This document shows positions 47,531-60,370 of a stretch of DNA of 64,000 bases, piece by piece. Origin of the DNA: Heterohyrax brucei (taxonomy: Eukaryota; Chordata; Mammalia; Hyracoidea; Procaviidae); assembly GCA_028571685.1 (NCBI GenBank), contig CM053152.1:22824001-22888000 (forward strand). Direction: 5' to 3'. The notes below the pieces were generated by a model, which saw nothing but the letters and a program-made list of their open reading frames with translations, was not told where the DNA came from and ran no database searches. A program made the position numbers and the translations under genes. Every line of letters starts with the position of its first letter. Positions within the stretch are counted from its first letter, which is position 1.

Positions 47531-47938
47531 TGGATGAAGCTCCGGAGATCCCTGCCCAACACAGAGGCAACAGAAACAGGGGCAGCAGTTGCTGCTGCAA
47601 CTCAGGGAAGAAGGCACAAGCAAGCAACCACTCCCTTTTTTCTACACCTGAGTCCAAGGCTGAGGCTCCACAAGGGATCTGCCCAAACCAGAAGCAGCTG
47701 CAGCAAGAGTGTTGCCCAACTTAAGTGGCTGCAAAAGCACAGCACCTGCGCAAGTGACCCCTCCCAGCCCAGAGGCTGGTGCTGCTGAAAGCAGTCATGA
47801 CTCCTCCACCCAGGAGCTGTGCCAGCAGCAGCAGCAGACCAGTGCAGGACAGTAAGAGCAAGCAACAGAGAGTAATAAAAATGCATGGAGAATGTACAGC
47901 CCAATCCCACCAGAGAAAGGCTGCTCAGACCAACTGAA

Positions 47939-48902
47939 ATATTAAGTCTTTCAGTGAAATGACTTGCAGATGGCAACAGTCAATCTCTAAATACCTGAAG
48001 AAGATGACTACCATGGCTTCTGAAAACTCCCCAGAATAAAGCATCAATGGGTTTCCCAGATGAAATAGAGTTCCTATAACTATCAGAGTCAGAATATAAA
48101 AATCAATGTACAGAGCTGTGCAAGTTATCAGAAGAGAGATCAGGTAACATGCAGCAGAGCATACTGAAAAGCTTGAGCAGCAACAATCTGAAATTTGACA
48201 AATTAACAACAAAATCTCTGAGCCTGATAACACAACAGAAAGTCAAAGGAACAGAACTGAGGACATGCAAGGCAGAATTAATAAGCTTGAAGACAAAGTA
48301 AATGACACCAGCACACACAAAGAAAAATCAGATAAAAGATGAAATAAGAGTGAAGAATCCCTAAGGGTAATCTGGTATTCTATTAAGAGAAATAATATCC
48401 CTGTGATCAGAGTACTAGAATAAGGGCGATAGCTGAAAATACAGAGTGGATAGTTGAAGATCTGCTGACAGAAAACTTCCCTGATATCATGAATGATGAG
48501 AAGATCTCCATTCAGTAAGTTCATCAAACCCCACTCACTATAGATCCCAAAAGAAATACACCAAGCCACATCATAATCAAGCTCAATGAAACTAGAAACA
48601 AGGACAGATGGCTGAGGGCAGCCAGAAATAAGCAAAAAATAATCTATAAAGGAAAATTATTAAGATTAACCTCAGAATACTCAGTGGAAACAATCTTGGC
48701 CAGAAGATAGTGGGATGACATATACAAAGCCCTGAAGGAAAAAAACTGTCTACCAAGAATCATATATCATGCAAAATTGTCTCTCAAATGTGAAAGTGAA
48801 ATGCAGACTTTCACAGATCAACAGGAATTTAGAGAATTTGTAAGAACCAAACCAAAATTACAAGACAAATTGAAGGAAATTCACAGATTAGAAAATCAAT
48901 AG
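47939..48902 (+). pseudogene. L1 ORF1 remnant
   Basis: The C-terminal part reads CESEMQTFTDQQEFREFVRT then KPKLQDKLKEIHRLENQ and a stop, matching the ORF1p C-terminal domain. Upstream of that is coiled-coil-like text broken by stops. ORF1p is the RNA-binding chaperone of the L1 particle. Confidence 0.75.
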
Positions 48903-49302
48903 CATTAGATATATACTTACACATGTGGCACTCAACAGAGCATCTAGATAACATCAGGAAAGGAAATTCAAAAACAATAACCAAAACCAAATCACAAAAA
49001 ACAGAAATTCAGAGATTTCTAGAAATAATTGACAACTATATTATATGAAAAACAGGGTCAAAGAAAGGTACACACAGACCTTCCAGATTTGGAGGAAGAT
49101 GAGATATACAGACACTGAAGTTTGGACTACTTTTAGAGTAATAAAAGGGACTAAAGGAGTAACTGCAAAAGAAACCTATAATTCTGCATGTCAAAAAGCA
49201 ACATACAAAATCACAATTTCAAGAAAACAAACACTGAAAACCACAAAAAGAAAATGGAATGCAACAGAAAAACTGTCCACAACACCCATAAAAGGCATCA
49301 GA

Positions 49303-52300
49303 ATGACAATGCTAACATCATATTTATCAATAATCACACTGAATGTAAATAGACTAAATGCACCAATTATGAGAAGGAGAATAGCAGATTGGATTTTTTA
49401 AAAAAAACACACACACAACCCATCTATATGCTGCTTACAGGAGACACACAATAGACTCAAACATGCAAACAAACTACAACTCAAAGGTTGGAAAAAATAC
49501 ATCAGGCTAATAACATTCTAAAAAGAGCAGGAGTGGCAGTACTAATCTCTGACAGAAATAGACTTTAAAGTTAAATCTACCATATGAGATAAAGAGGGTC
49601 ACTATCTAATGGCCAAAGGCTCAATTTAACAGGAGGACATAACCATACTAAATATCTACCTACCCAGTGACAAGGCTCCAAAATACATAAAACAAACATT
49701 ATTTGTACTGAGAACAGAAATAGCTCCACGATAATAGTAGGAGACTTTAACACACCGCTCTCAGTAAAGGACACAACATCCCGAAAAAAAGCTTAGTAAA
49801 CACACGGAATATCTAAATGCTACAAACAACCAAGCTGACCTCACAGACACATTCAGAACACTTCATCCAACTGAAGCCAAGTATACTTTCTTTTCTAATA
49901 CTCATAGAACATTCTCCAGAATTGACCACATATTAGGTCACAGAGTAACACTCAAGAAAATTCAAAATATTGAAATAACACAAAGCTGCTTCTCAGAGGA
50001 CAAAGCCACAAAACTAGAAATCAACAACAGAAAAAAGATACAAATTGAATCAAAAGCATAGAGACTAAATAACATTTTGCTAAGAACTACTGGGTAGTAG
50101 AAGAAATCAAGGATGCAATACATAATTTTATAGAATCAAAAGAGAATAAAGACACATCCTACCAAAATCTATGGGACACAGCAAAAACAGTGCTCAGAGG
50201 TCAATTCATCTCAATAAATGCACACATCCAAAAAGAAGAAAGGGCACAGACCAAGGAACTAACTCATCAATTTGAACAGCTAGAAGGATCTTGGCAAAAG
50301 AACCCATCAGCCTCCAGAAGAAAGGAAATTATTAAAATTAGAGCAGAAATAAATGAAATAGAAAACAGAAAAATGACTGAAAGAGCAGACAGGTCCAAAA
50401 GCTGTTTTTTCAAAAGATCAAGAAAACTGATAAGCCATTGGCCAAACTGACAAAAGAAAAAAGGAGAAATAAATAATCCAAATCAGAAATGAGATGAGCA
50501 ATATCACAATGGATCCTGCTGAAATTAAAAGACTCATACAAGAATGTTATGAAAAATTATACTCTAATAAATTTGAAAACCTAGAGGAAATGGACCACTC
50601 TGGAAAAATACCACCTACCTAAACTAGCAAAATCAGAGATAGAACAGCTAAATAAACCCACTGCAATGAAAAGGTAATTAAAAAGCTTCCACTTCAAAAG
50701 GAGCCCAGCTCAGATGGCTTCACTGCAGAATTCTATCAAACATTCAGAGAAGAATTAACACTACTACTTCTAAAGGTATTCCAGAGCATGAAAAAGGATG
50801 GGATCCTCCTAAATTCATTCTATGAAGCCAGTATAACCCTGATACCAAAATCAGGTAAAGACAGCACAAAAAAAGGAAAGCCAAAGCCAAGTGCCATCAA
50901 GTCGGATCCAACCCATGGCGACCATTACAGACAAATATCTCTCAGGAACTTAGACACAAAAATCCTTAACAAAATTCTAGCTAACAGAATTCAAGAACAC
51001 ATCTAAAAAAATAGTTCATCACAACCAAGTCGGATTCATACCACGGATTCAGGGACAGTTCAACTTGAGGAAAACAAGTAATGCAGTCAACCACATAAAA
51101 TAAAAGACAAGAACCACCTAATTCTATCAATTGACACAGAAAAGGCATTTGATTAACACCCATTGAGGGAAATTCCTCAACATAATAAAGGCCATCTACA
51201 CTCAACCAATAGGTAGCATCATACTTAACGGAGAGAAGGTGAAAACATTCCCCTTAAGAACAGGTACTAGACAAGGACGACCATTGTCACCACTTCTATT
51301 CAGTATTGTTCTGGAAATCCTAGCCAGAAAAATTAGACATGATAAAGAAATAAGGGGCCTCCAAACTGGCAAAGAAAAAGTCAAGGTATCACTATTTACA
51401 GATGATACTATCTCATACACAGAAAACCCTGAAGAATCCAACAAAAAAAAACTACTGGATCTCATAGAAGATTTTAGCAAAGTATCAGGATACAAAATAA
51501 ACATACATAAATCAGTGGGATTTCTTTACACCAACAAAGAGACAACCAAAGAAGAAATCACTAGATCATTACCATATACTATGGTCCACAAGATGATAAA
51601 AAAAGGGGGCAGATAAATCTAACCAGAAATGTAAAAGACCTACACAAAGAAAACTACAAGTCCCTACTGCAAGAAATAAGCAATGACTTACACAAGTGGA
51701 GAAATCTACCTTGCTCCTGGACAGGAAGACTTAACACTGTGAATATGTCTATGCTACCCAAAGCAATCCATACATACAAAACAATTCCAATGCAACTTCC
51801 AATGATGTTTTTTAACAAGATTGAGAAACAAATCACCAACTTCATAGGGAAAGGAAGGAAGCCACGGATAAGTCAATTATTACCAAAGATGAGGAACAAA
51901 GTGAGAGGCCTCACCCTTCATAACATTAAAACCTACTTCACTGCCACAGTAGTCAAGATAGCCTGTTATTGGCACAAAACCAGAGGGATAGACCGACGGA
52001 ACAGAATCAAAAATCCAAATATAACTTCATCCACTTATGAAGAGCTGACATTTGATAAAGGCCTAAAGACAATGAATTGAGGTAAAGACAGTCTCTTCAA
52101 CAAATGGTGCTGGCATAATTGGATTTCCACCTGCAAAAAAATGAAACGAGACCCTTATTTTCACACTATGCACAAAACCTAATTCAAAATGGATCAAAGG
52201 CCTAAATATAAAGGCTGAAACAATAAAATTTGGGGAAGGAAAAATTGGGAAGACAATGGAAGTACTAATCCATGACATTAACAGTCTACCAAAAACCAAC

Positions 52301-53110
52301 AACGACCTTCAATCATCAGAAACAAAAACAGATAGTTGAAAACTCTTGAAAATTAAACACTTATGCTCATCCAAAGCCTTCATCAAGAGTAAAAAGACTA
52401 CCTACAGAGTGGGAATGAATATTTGCCCACCAGGCTTCTGACTGCTACGTAATCTCTCTAATCTACAGAGACTGCAAAACCTCAACAAGAAAAAGACAAA
52501 AAACCCAATGAAAAAATGGGCAAATGACACGAACAGTCACTTCACCAAAGAAGACATACAGGTTGCCAACAGATATATGAGGAAATGTTCATGATCGCTA
52601 GTCATCAGAGAAATCCAAATCAAAAACACAGTGAGAAACTATATCACCCCAATAAAGATAACAATAATCCAAAAAACACAGAATAGTAAATGCTGGAGAG
52701 GATGTAGACAGATTGAACTTTTCTACACTGATTGTGGGACTGTAAAATGGTTCAACAACTATGGAAACTGATTAGGTGCTTTCTTAAAAAACTAGAAATA
52801 GAAATACCATATGATGCACCAATCCCACTCCTTGGAATATATCCCCCAAAATAATGAATACCTCTCAAACAGATACTTGCACACCAATGTATATTGAGCT
52901 CTCTCCACATTAGCAAGAAGTTGGAAACAACCTAGACTAGTGGTTAAACAAACTGTGGTATATTCTTACGAAGCAATACTATGCAATGATAAGAAACAAT
53001 GATGGCTTAAGAAATACCTGTCATTGTGGGACCATCTAGAGGATGTTGAGTGAAGTTAGCCAGACATGAAAGGACAAATTTCCTAGGAGATCATTACTAT
53101 AAGGATGCAA
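49303..53110 (+). pseudogene. L1 ORF2 remnant (endonuclease, RT, Cys-rich end)
   Basis: It opens with MTMLTSYLSIITLNVNRLNA, the start of the endonuclease domain. The RT core at 51239-51616 reads [20 protein letters not shown], later [13 protein letters not shown], where the usual FADD box has become FTDD, and then [20 protein letters not shown]. The C-terminal part includes IPLLGIYPPK-type text near 52830. Multiple stops and shifts make it inactive. A 48-bp AfroSINE tail interrupts it at about 50876-50923. Confidence 0.85.
50876..50923 (-). mobile_element. Tiny AfroSINE tail inside L1 ORF2
   Basis: 'agccaaagccaagtgccatc' and 'ggatccaacccatggcgacc' are antisense AfroSINE 3'-terminal sequence. 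ORF2 continues on both sides ('acaaaaaaaggaa' and 'attacagacaaatatctctc'). Confidence 0.8.
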
Positions 53111-54106
53111 CTAATCATTAAAGTATAGTTGAAACCCCTATTTGACAGTTACAAGGGGTGGGGCAGGGAAGCAGGGAAGGAGAGGGATTTTTTACAAATT
53201 AGATAGTGGTTAGAATTAGGGATGGGTATAGGATGTGACAGCATGCACTAGAAGTCATACACCTACAACTACTGAACTTCAAAACCAACTTGCCCCCTTA
53301 ATGTGGACTGCCTCTTTGGAAGAATAGACAAATGGGATCTGGGATCAGAGGGACACACTCATAGGAAACATGCAGACCAATTGGCACACCCAAAGTTTCT
53401 CTCTCTCTCTCTATCAAGATATCACTGCATATACCGCTTGGGTGGATGGTGACTGGAGTGTTAAAAGCTAGCAAGCTGCCTTCTAAATAGCACCAAATGG
53501 TCCCAATCCACCTGGACCAGAGGTAAATGCAGGACATCAAGAACAGGAGAAAAATACGAGCCCACCAGATGGAAGGGGCCTTATGAACCATAGCCTGCTT
53601 CAGCATAGGACCAGAAGAACTAGATGGTGCCCAGCCACCACCAATGACAGCCGGGATGGGGTATGCGGAACAGAGCTCTGGACACAGCGGGTGATGGAGA
53701 AGAGGCCAGAGCTAGAACTCTACCAAAAGACCACACTTGGTGGTCCTTCTGAGTGGAGGGCCCCCTGAGAGTATGGCCCCCAGACTCTCTAACCCCAAAC
53801 TGCATCCAGCACCAGGGCCAGCCCTCTAGACAAAGACTGACCTGGACCATACAAAACAGAGAGTGATACTGGAGGCAAGCAAACCTTTAAAAATGTATAG
53901 GAGGTTTTCTGATGGACTATTTGCTAGAGCTGAGTTGTTTGGGTGGGGAGGGCCAGACTTTTATCAAAGTTTTGAACAAAAGGGGAAGCATGCTGTCACG
54001 TGGGGTGGGGGTGGGACGGCTAGAATAGAATAGAGGTGAAGATTCTGGGTGTTTGATGTCAACACGATATAGACTGTAAAAAGTTCTTAACTCACAATTT
54101 AAAAAA

Positions 54107-54807
54107 AAGTAAATCCAGGCCCAGCAACTGTCTTTGATGATAAAATTATTCCAGTTAGTACTGATCTAAGAGGTGTATGTTTTAGTAACAAAAGATCAGA
54201 GAAAGTTTTCAGAACAGTACGTTCCTGTAACTTCAAAGACAATGAGACCACTAGCCTTCAAATATATGTATATATAATTTTAAACACTTGTTTTTATGTC
54301 CCATCTATGTCTCATTCATTTCCATACTGATGGAGTATCTTGGAGTCCCCATTCATTCATCCACTATCTTCCCTAGCACTGCGATAGGAGGACAAAGCAG
54401 GAGGGCCCTTTCCCGCTCTTCTTTCCACTACCAAGCTGGAGAGAGAAGGTTGTGAACAATGAGCCTTCTATTTGTGGTATTTTAGTTTAATAATATAGAG
54501 AGTAGTAATGAAAGGCAACTGTTTCTAAGACTGTGTCTCTATCAAAGGACAGAAAAGTTCCAAGAGTAATCCCAACTGTGTCTTTCAGGCAAACCAAACA
54601 CCGACCTGTCCACACCACAGTGTGACTGGAACATCTAATCCTTCAAGCTCTCTCTGATTGTGTGGACAGAGAATATTGATCAGCATGACCAAAAGCTACA
54701 GCCAGAATTATTCCTGGAACTTGCCTGTTGAAATTGTTTTAAGAAGCAGTTTTCCGTTTTGTTGATGGCTACACAACGTGAACATAATAAATGTTACTAA
54801 ACTGTAC
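54107..54807. other. Intergenic, unassigned
   Basis: Nothing recognised. Confidence 0.45.
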
Positions 54808-54968
54808 AAGACCCTGGTGACACAATGGCTAAGAGCCTGGTTGCTAACCAAAAGATTAGCAGTTAGTTTGAATCCACCAGTTGCTCCTTGGAAACCCTGT
54901 GGGGCAGTTCTACTGTGTCCTATGAGGTCACTGTGAGTCAGAAGTGGCTTGATGGCATAAACAGCAAC
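54808..54968 (+). mobile_element. AfroSINE with 9-bp target duplication
   Basis: AAACTGTAC at 54799-54807 and 54969-54977 flank the copy. Head 'accctggtgacacaatggct', tail 'agaagtggcttgatggcat'. Confidence 0.93.
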
Positions 54969-55256
54969 AAACTGTACGTATTAAAAAAAATGCTACTTTT
55001 TTTTTAAAGGATAGATGTTCAGAAGAGTGGCAATAACAAACTGAAGTTTCAGTGAGTCTGTGGGAGAGTGGAAATAATTGGTAGGAAAAGGCTTTTTTTT
55101 AAATTTTACTATTTTAGATATTATTACTAGTTATTAAATAATGCAACTCACTGTAGAAAACATAGCAAAGCATAAGGAAGAAAATAATTCACCTGTAACC
55201 TTCTTCCCAGCCCAAATGAAGGACCATGAACAACTTTTTCGACCTTCCTGAAAGGT
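54969..55256. other. Intergenic, AT-rich
   Basis: No feature seen. Confidence 0.45.
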
Positions 55257-55380
55257 GGAGCCCTGGTGGTACAGTGGCTAAGAGCTCAGCTGCTAACCAA
55301 AAGCTCAACAGTTCAAATCTACCAACCGCTCCTTGAAAATCTTACAGGGTCACTATGATTCATCACAACAGCAACAGGTA
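55257..55380 (+). mobile_element. AfroSINE, internally shortened
   Basis: 'gagccctggtggtacagtgg' head to 'gggtcactatgattcatc' tail; ~35 bases of the body are missing. Flanks 'gaaaggtggag' / 'gaaagtggag' look like a target duplication. Confidence 0.88.
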
Positions 55381-55568
55381 GAAAGTGGAGCTAGAATAAT
55401 ATATCACCATTCGACTCATGGAATAGGCAGCTGCAAACTCCATTGTTCCACAGAAACATCAAAAAAAAAAGTAGAACTGCGGGAATAAACTTTGTCCGAA
55501 CTGTAGAAAACAGTGAGTGATTTACAGCAATGAAGTAAACACTGAATCAAGGACGAGCTGTGGGGGGA

Positions 55569-55711
55569 AACATTGCTCTTAAGTCAGTCACAACTCATAG
55601 CCACCCTATGAGAGAGTGCCCCATGGGGTTTCCAGTGAGCAGCTGGTAGATTTAAATTGCCTGCCTTTTGGTTAGCAGCCAAGCTCTTAGCCACTGCATC
55701 ACCAGGGAACC
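55569..55711 (-). mobile_element. AfroSINE, minus
   Basis: 'tcttaagtcagtcacaactc' to 'ccactgcatcaccagggaac'. Confidence 0.9.
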
Positions 55712-56489
55712 AAGGAAAATTAAACTTAAAAATGATAGGATAAAAGCTTATGGCTTTTCCCCTTTGTCACCCACCTTCTGGGTCTGTGGCTGAACCTGAT
55801 CCTTGGTTCCAGAAGAAAAACAGGGAAATTTGCAAATTGTTATGTTTGTTCTAATCTGTGTAGGGGACTGACTCAAGGTGCTTGTATCTGTTTCACCTAC
55901 TTTGGAGCTCACTCAGGGCAGAAAATTGACGGCATTGATTGGAAATTGTAAGGCTCATGAAAAAAACTGAGTTGCCTGGAGCAAAAGATTATGGTTAGAC
56001 TCCCTAGGACCTGGAAGGAAAAGCCAGAGAGAGAGTTTCTGGGGCAAATTAAAGAAATCAAAAATGTACATGCATACTGTGGAACTTAGAAAGTCATACA
56101 CACACCCAGAACAGAACACATATTCAGAAAAGACCTGAGAAGACTCTAAAATTTCATCACTGGTGAGACCTAGACTTCCTGTAAGCAGGAAGTGAAGCTG
56201 GAGGCAGAGTTGTAAACAGCCTGGCACAGTGTTAAAGAAGAGCCCCAGCAAAGCGTCAATTCTCACATACCCGGAAACATATGCAGATGTGAGTAGGGAG
56301 TTGTTTATTTTGTTTTTACGCTGCTGGCATTCAAGGAAGTCTCTTCCAAAAGACTAGCTGTACATAAACTAAAGGAACAGAAACTTTAATGATCATGTTT
56401 AACAAGGAGTACAGTCTTTGCAAAAGTAGTTTATAAAATACACTAAACAGATGGACTGCTACAGCCTTCAGCAATTAAAAAAAGTATAG
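55712..56489. other. Intergenic, unassigned
   Basis: Nothing recognised with confidence. Confidence 0.45.
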
Positions 56490-57030
56490 TAGTCCCTTAA
56501 GAAACTAGAAAGAAATACCCATGACCTAGCAGGTCCACTCCTAGGTATGTCCTAGGGACCTAAAAGTAGCAGCATGAACCTATGTTCAGTGTAGTACTAC
56601 TCACAATAGCAAAAAGGTGAAAACAACCCAAGTGCACATCTACAGATGAATGAGTAAAAACTATATAGTATCTACCTATGATGAAATACTACTCAGCCTT
56701 GAAGAAAGATGAAGTCCTGAAAGACACTATGATGACTGAAATAAGTCAACCATAAAAAGATAAATATTGCATGATCTCACCTGTATAAAGTTACCAGAAC
56801 AGGTAAATGTACGGAGGCCAACGGTTTCAAGCGGTTACCAAGGTAAGAGGGAAGATACAAGGGAAAGTCATTCCTTGGAAAGTAGTGAATTTTTACCTAC
56901 CATATTGAGAAAATTGACATTGAATAAGGGCAATGGTTACACAAATTGTAACTGATATACCTAAGCTGTGCACCAGAAAAAAAGGACAAAATAGTGAATA
57001 TTATATATAATTTCACAACAATAGCAGTCA
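56490..57030 (+). mobile_element. Old L1 (L1M type) 3' part
   Basis: 'gcaggtccactcctaggtat', 'ctcacaatagcaaaaaggtg' and 'gaaataagtcaaccataaaa' are ORF2 C-terminal landmarks of old mammalian L1s. Confidence 0.78.
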
Positions 57031-57179
57031 AAGAGAAAAGAAGAAAGAAAAGTTGGCATTTGCTGATACTACTATTTAGGTGTAATTAAACACATCATAG
57101 GGTTAGATTTCTTGTTCTGAAGATTTAGGGTTGTGGCTTTGTGGGTCTACCCAGTTAATTGTCCTAAATGTTTTTAGAG

Positions 57180-57840
57180 CATCTGTTCTACCTTCCAGTT
57201 TAGTGAATAGTGCTTGTGGTCTCAAAAGCTTGCAGGTGAACACCCAAGATACAACTGGTCTCTATTTGACTAGAGCTGTAGAAGAAGGAGACTCAGGAAT
57301 TGGAGAAGGAAATGGATTATAGGTCATGAGTCCAGAAGAAATGGTTGGTGCCTGGCTACCATTATTGAACATTCTGATCAAGGACCCAATAGATGGATCC
57401 TCATCAAAAGAAAGATAAATGTGGAACAGAATGTCAAATTTTTATGGAAACCAGACTTACTTTGTCTGCCGGGATCAGAAGAACTTGAAATCTATTGTCC
57501 TCACATAATCTTTAAACTTGAACCGAAACTATCCCATGAAGTCATCTTTAAACTAAACAACTGTTTAGTTCACTTGATAAAGAATGCCAGTCTTGAATAC
57601 TGTGCTCTTTTAAAGTATTACCTATGTAAGATTAAATTGACAAAGGAACTCTAAAACTCAGATGAGGACTTTAACAAGCATATAAAGTAAGAGTTAATGG
57701 TGGTAAAACAAGATGCATAGAGATAGTGAGAATGCTGATGCAATCTGAAGAATGTAACCCATGGCATTGATCTGTACATGTATAAATAGTTGAATGAGGG
57801 TGTTTTCTTGTGTATATTTTCACCAAAAATAAAATTACAA
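57180..57840 (+). mobile_element. LINE 3'-UTR-like element, another subfamily
   Basis: 'ggtctcaaaagcttgcaggt', 'agaagaaatggttggtgcct' and an end at 'accaaaaataaaattac' mirror the L1 3' UTR layout but differ from the other copies. Confidence 0.55.
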
Positions 57841-58290
57841 AAGAAAGCAAAATGGCAAACCCTGGGGAAAGTGGAGAATCTGATTTCCAGAGCAAACACA
57901 TTATAACATCCGAAGATTCAATTTTCAACAACAGCACCATCAAGATCACAAGGCATACAAAGAAACAGGAAAAATCCAAAAAAAAAAAAAAAAAAAAAAA
58001 AAAGACAGAAACCATCAGCCAGATATTGGATGTACTAGCCAAAGACTTTGAAACAACTGACTTATGTATTCTTATAAAGCTATGCTTATAAAGCTAAAAG
58101 AAATCAGAAAAATTATGTATGAACAAATGAGAGTATCAATAAAGAGAAACTATAAAAATGATCATGCTGACTGGTTAAAGACTGACAGCTTTCACCTGAA
58201 GATAAAGAACAAGACCACGATGCCTGTTTACATCATTCATTCAACACAGTACATCAGAACAACTAGATAAGAAAATGTTTTTTAAAAAAG
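57841..58290 (+). mobile_element. Old L1 5'/ORF1 region
   Basis: 'gatcacaaggcatacaaaga', a long A-run at about 57979-58001, then 'gctaaaagaaatcagaaaaa' and 'gaacaaatgagagtatcaat'. Confidence 0.55.
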
Positions 58291-59356
58291 GCATCCAGAT
58301 CAGAAAGGAAGAAGTAAAACTATCTGTTTTTGCAGATCCCAAGGAATCCACAAAAAAGTACTAGGGCTAGTAAATGAATTTAGCAAAATGGCAGAGCACA
58401 AGATCAACTTAAATTTCAGAGTTAAAAATCACAAAACTTGTAGAAGAAAATATAGCACTAAACTTTAGAGCTTTTATTTGGCAATAGATTCTCAGATATG
58501 ACACCAAAAGCATCACCAACAAAAGAAAAAGTAGATAAACTGTACTTCATCAAACTTAAAAACTTTTGGATAAACATACAGTCTCTGTGGAAAACAACTT
58601 GGCAGTTTCTCAAAAAGATAAGCGTAACATTATCACAACCAATCCTACTGCTATCCACTCCAGTTCATAGCTACCCTGCAGGGTTATCAAGGCTTAAATG
58701 TCTACCAAAGTAGACTGCCACATCTTTCACCCACAGAACTGCTGGTGGCTTCAAACCACCAGCTTTTCATTTAACAGTCAAGTACCTTGACCACTGTGCC
58801 ACCTGAGCCAGCAATTCCTCTCCTAGATACATATGCCCACAATTGAAAGCAAGAACTCAACAGATACTTTGCAGCATTATTCACAATAGCTAAAAAGTAG
58901 AAAACAACCCATGTGCCCATTAACCGGTGAATAGGTAAATCAAAGGTGATATAAAGGTATAATGGAATGTGATCCAGCCGTTAAAAAGGTTATAACATGG
59001 ATGAATCTTGAAAACATTATGCTAAATGACATAAGCCAGGCACATATGGGCAAACATTGTATGGTCCCACTTATATGAAATAATTTAGACTAGCTAAAAG
59101 CATAGCTTAAAAAAAAAAAGCATAGAGATAAAGTAGATTAGTGGTTACCCTGGGCATGGGGTTTCTCTCTGGGGTGATGGAATGTTTTAGACAGAACTAA
59201 TGGTGATGACTACAAGGCATAGTGAATATCATTAATGGCACTAAACTGTATGTGTAGCCATGTAAAATGATTTAAATGGCAAGTTGTGCTATATATGTTA
59301 AACCACAAGGAAAACGTAAGTGTTGCTGGTCTCTCAGTTGGGAAAAAAAAAAAAAA
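58291..59356 (+). mobile_element. Old L1 ORF2 end and 3' UTR, split by a SINE
   Basis: An RT scrap ('tatctgtttttgcagatccc') leads into 'aacaacttggcagtttctca' and, after the SINE at 58637-58806, 'cagcaattcctctcctagat' to 'gttaaaccacaaggaaaacg' and an A-run at 59342-59357. Confidence 0.75.
58637..58806 (-). mobile_element. Long-variant AfroSINE in old L1, minus
   Basis: 'tatccactccagttcatagc', 'gactgccacatctttcaccc', 'ccactgtgccacctgagcc'. Confidence 0.88.
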
Positions 59357-59706
59357 AATGAACTGCTGACATACGCTACAACACAGATTAACCTTGAAAA
59401 CATTACTTAAGTGAAATAAGCCAGACAAAAAGGACAAATATTGTATGATTCCGCTTATATGAATTATCCAGATTAAATAAATTCCTAGTGACAGAAAGTA
59501 GATTGGAGGTTACCAGAGTTGCTAGGAAGGGGGTGGGGACTTATTGCCCAATGGGTACAGTGTTTCTACTTGGGATGACAAAAAAGTTTTGGAAACTAGT
59601 AGTGGTGATGGTTGCACAAATTGCAAATATGATTCATGTCACTAAACTGTACATTTTAAAACAGTAAATTTTATGTAATACATATTTTACCACAATTGTT
59701 TTTTAA
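59357..59706 (+). mobile_element. Second old L1 3' end
   Basis: 'gtgaaataagccagacaaaa' to 'ttcatgtcactaaactgtac' repeats the order of the preceding L1 3' end in a different subfamily. Confidence 0.75.
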
Positions 59707-60020
59707 TGGTGCTGAACAAATCTGCCACAATCAACAAATATTCTAAAGTTTTCTGGTGTCTGCCTTTCACTCCACGAGTTTCACATCTGCAGTCCCCACC
59801 CAATGCTTAGTCTTCATAGGTCAGCCTTATTCTTGGATCAATTGGTAGGCCCCCCACCAAAATGAATGTTCAGTGTCCCCAGGGAGGCTTCTGCCCAGAA
59901 ATACTCTTTTCCATTCTGCTATCTGAAAACAGAATTCAGGACAAAACACTTGTTATTTCACAATTAAGTGGGGCTAAACATAATTGTCTTACACTCAGCG
60001 ATAATAAAATGTAAGTATCA
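59707..60020. other. Intergenic, unassigned
   Basis: Nothing recognised. Confidence 0.45.
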
Positions 60021-60370
60021 CTGTTATTGTTACTGCCGTTGAGTTAGCATTGACTTATGATGACTCCATGTACAACAGAAGGAAACATTACTGGTTCCTG
60101 TGCCATCTTTACAATTGCTGGCATATGTGAGTCCATTGTTGCAGCCAATGGACTCATTGAGTCCATGTCAAGTGCCTTCCAACCTAGGGAGCTCATATTA
60201 TCAGACAATACTCTGCTGTGATTCGTGGCGTTTTCACCGGCTAATTTTCAGCCTTCTCTTTGTCTGTCTTAGTTTGAAAACTGCTGAAGCCTGCCCACCA
60301 TGAGTAATCCTGCTGGTACTTGAAATACCAGAGCTATAGCTTCCAGTATCATAGCAACAAGTATTTACTA
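60021..60370 (-). mobile_element. AfroSINE/RTE-related long element, minus
   Basis: It begins with the RTE 3' tail in antisense ('ttactgccgttgagttagca') and continues into 'cgttttcaccggctaatttt', 'ctgtcttagtttgaaaactg' and 'acttgaaataccagagct', a layout shared with 34012-34240. Confidence 0.65.

Larger units (their letters stand above)
46236..54106 (+). mobile_element. Near full-length L1, decayed
   Basis: About 7.9 kb with all L1 parts in order. A 5' UTR starting 'gagccaagatggtggggtga' (46236-47935) is followed by an ORF1 region ending at about 48902, a spacer, ORF2 from ATG 49303 to about 53110, then the 3' UTR with 'gtgttaaaagctagcaagct' (53460) and an A-rich end at 54106. Neither ORF is intact: both have many stops and frameshifts. 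I did not find a target duplication. Confidence 0.92.

Noticed and set aside
48243-48635. 130-codon minus-strand frame with hydrophobic stretches, looking like a membrane protein.
   Set aside because: It is antisense to L1 ORF1; A-rich coding sequence read backwards gives F/L/S-rich text.
57671-58042. 123-codon minus-strand frame with a poly-F run.
   Set aside because: The F run is the antisense of an A-homopolymer within an old L1.
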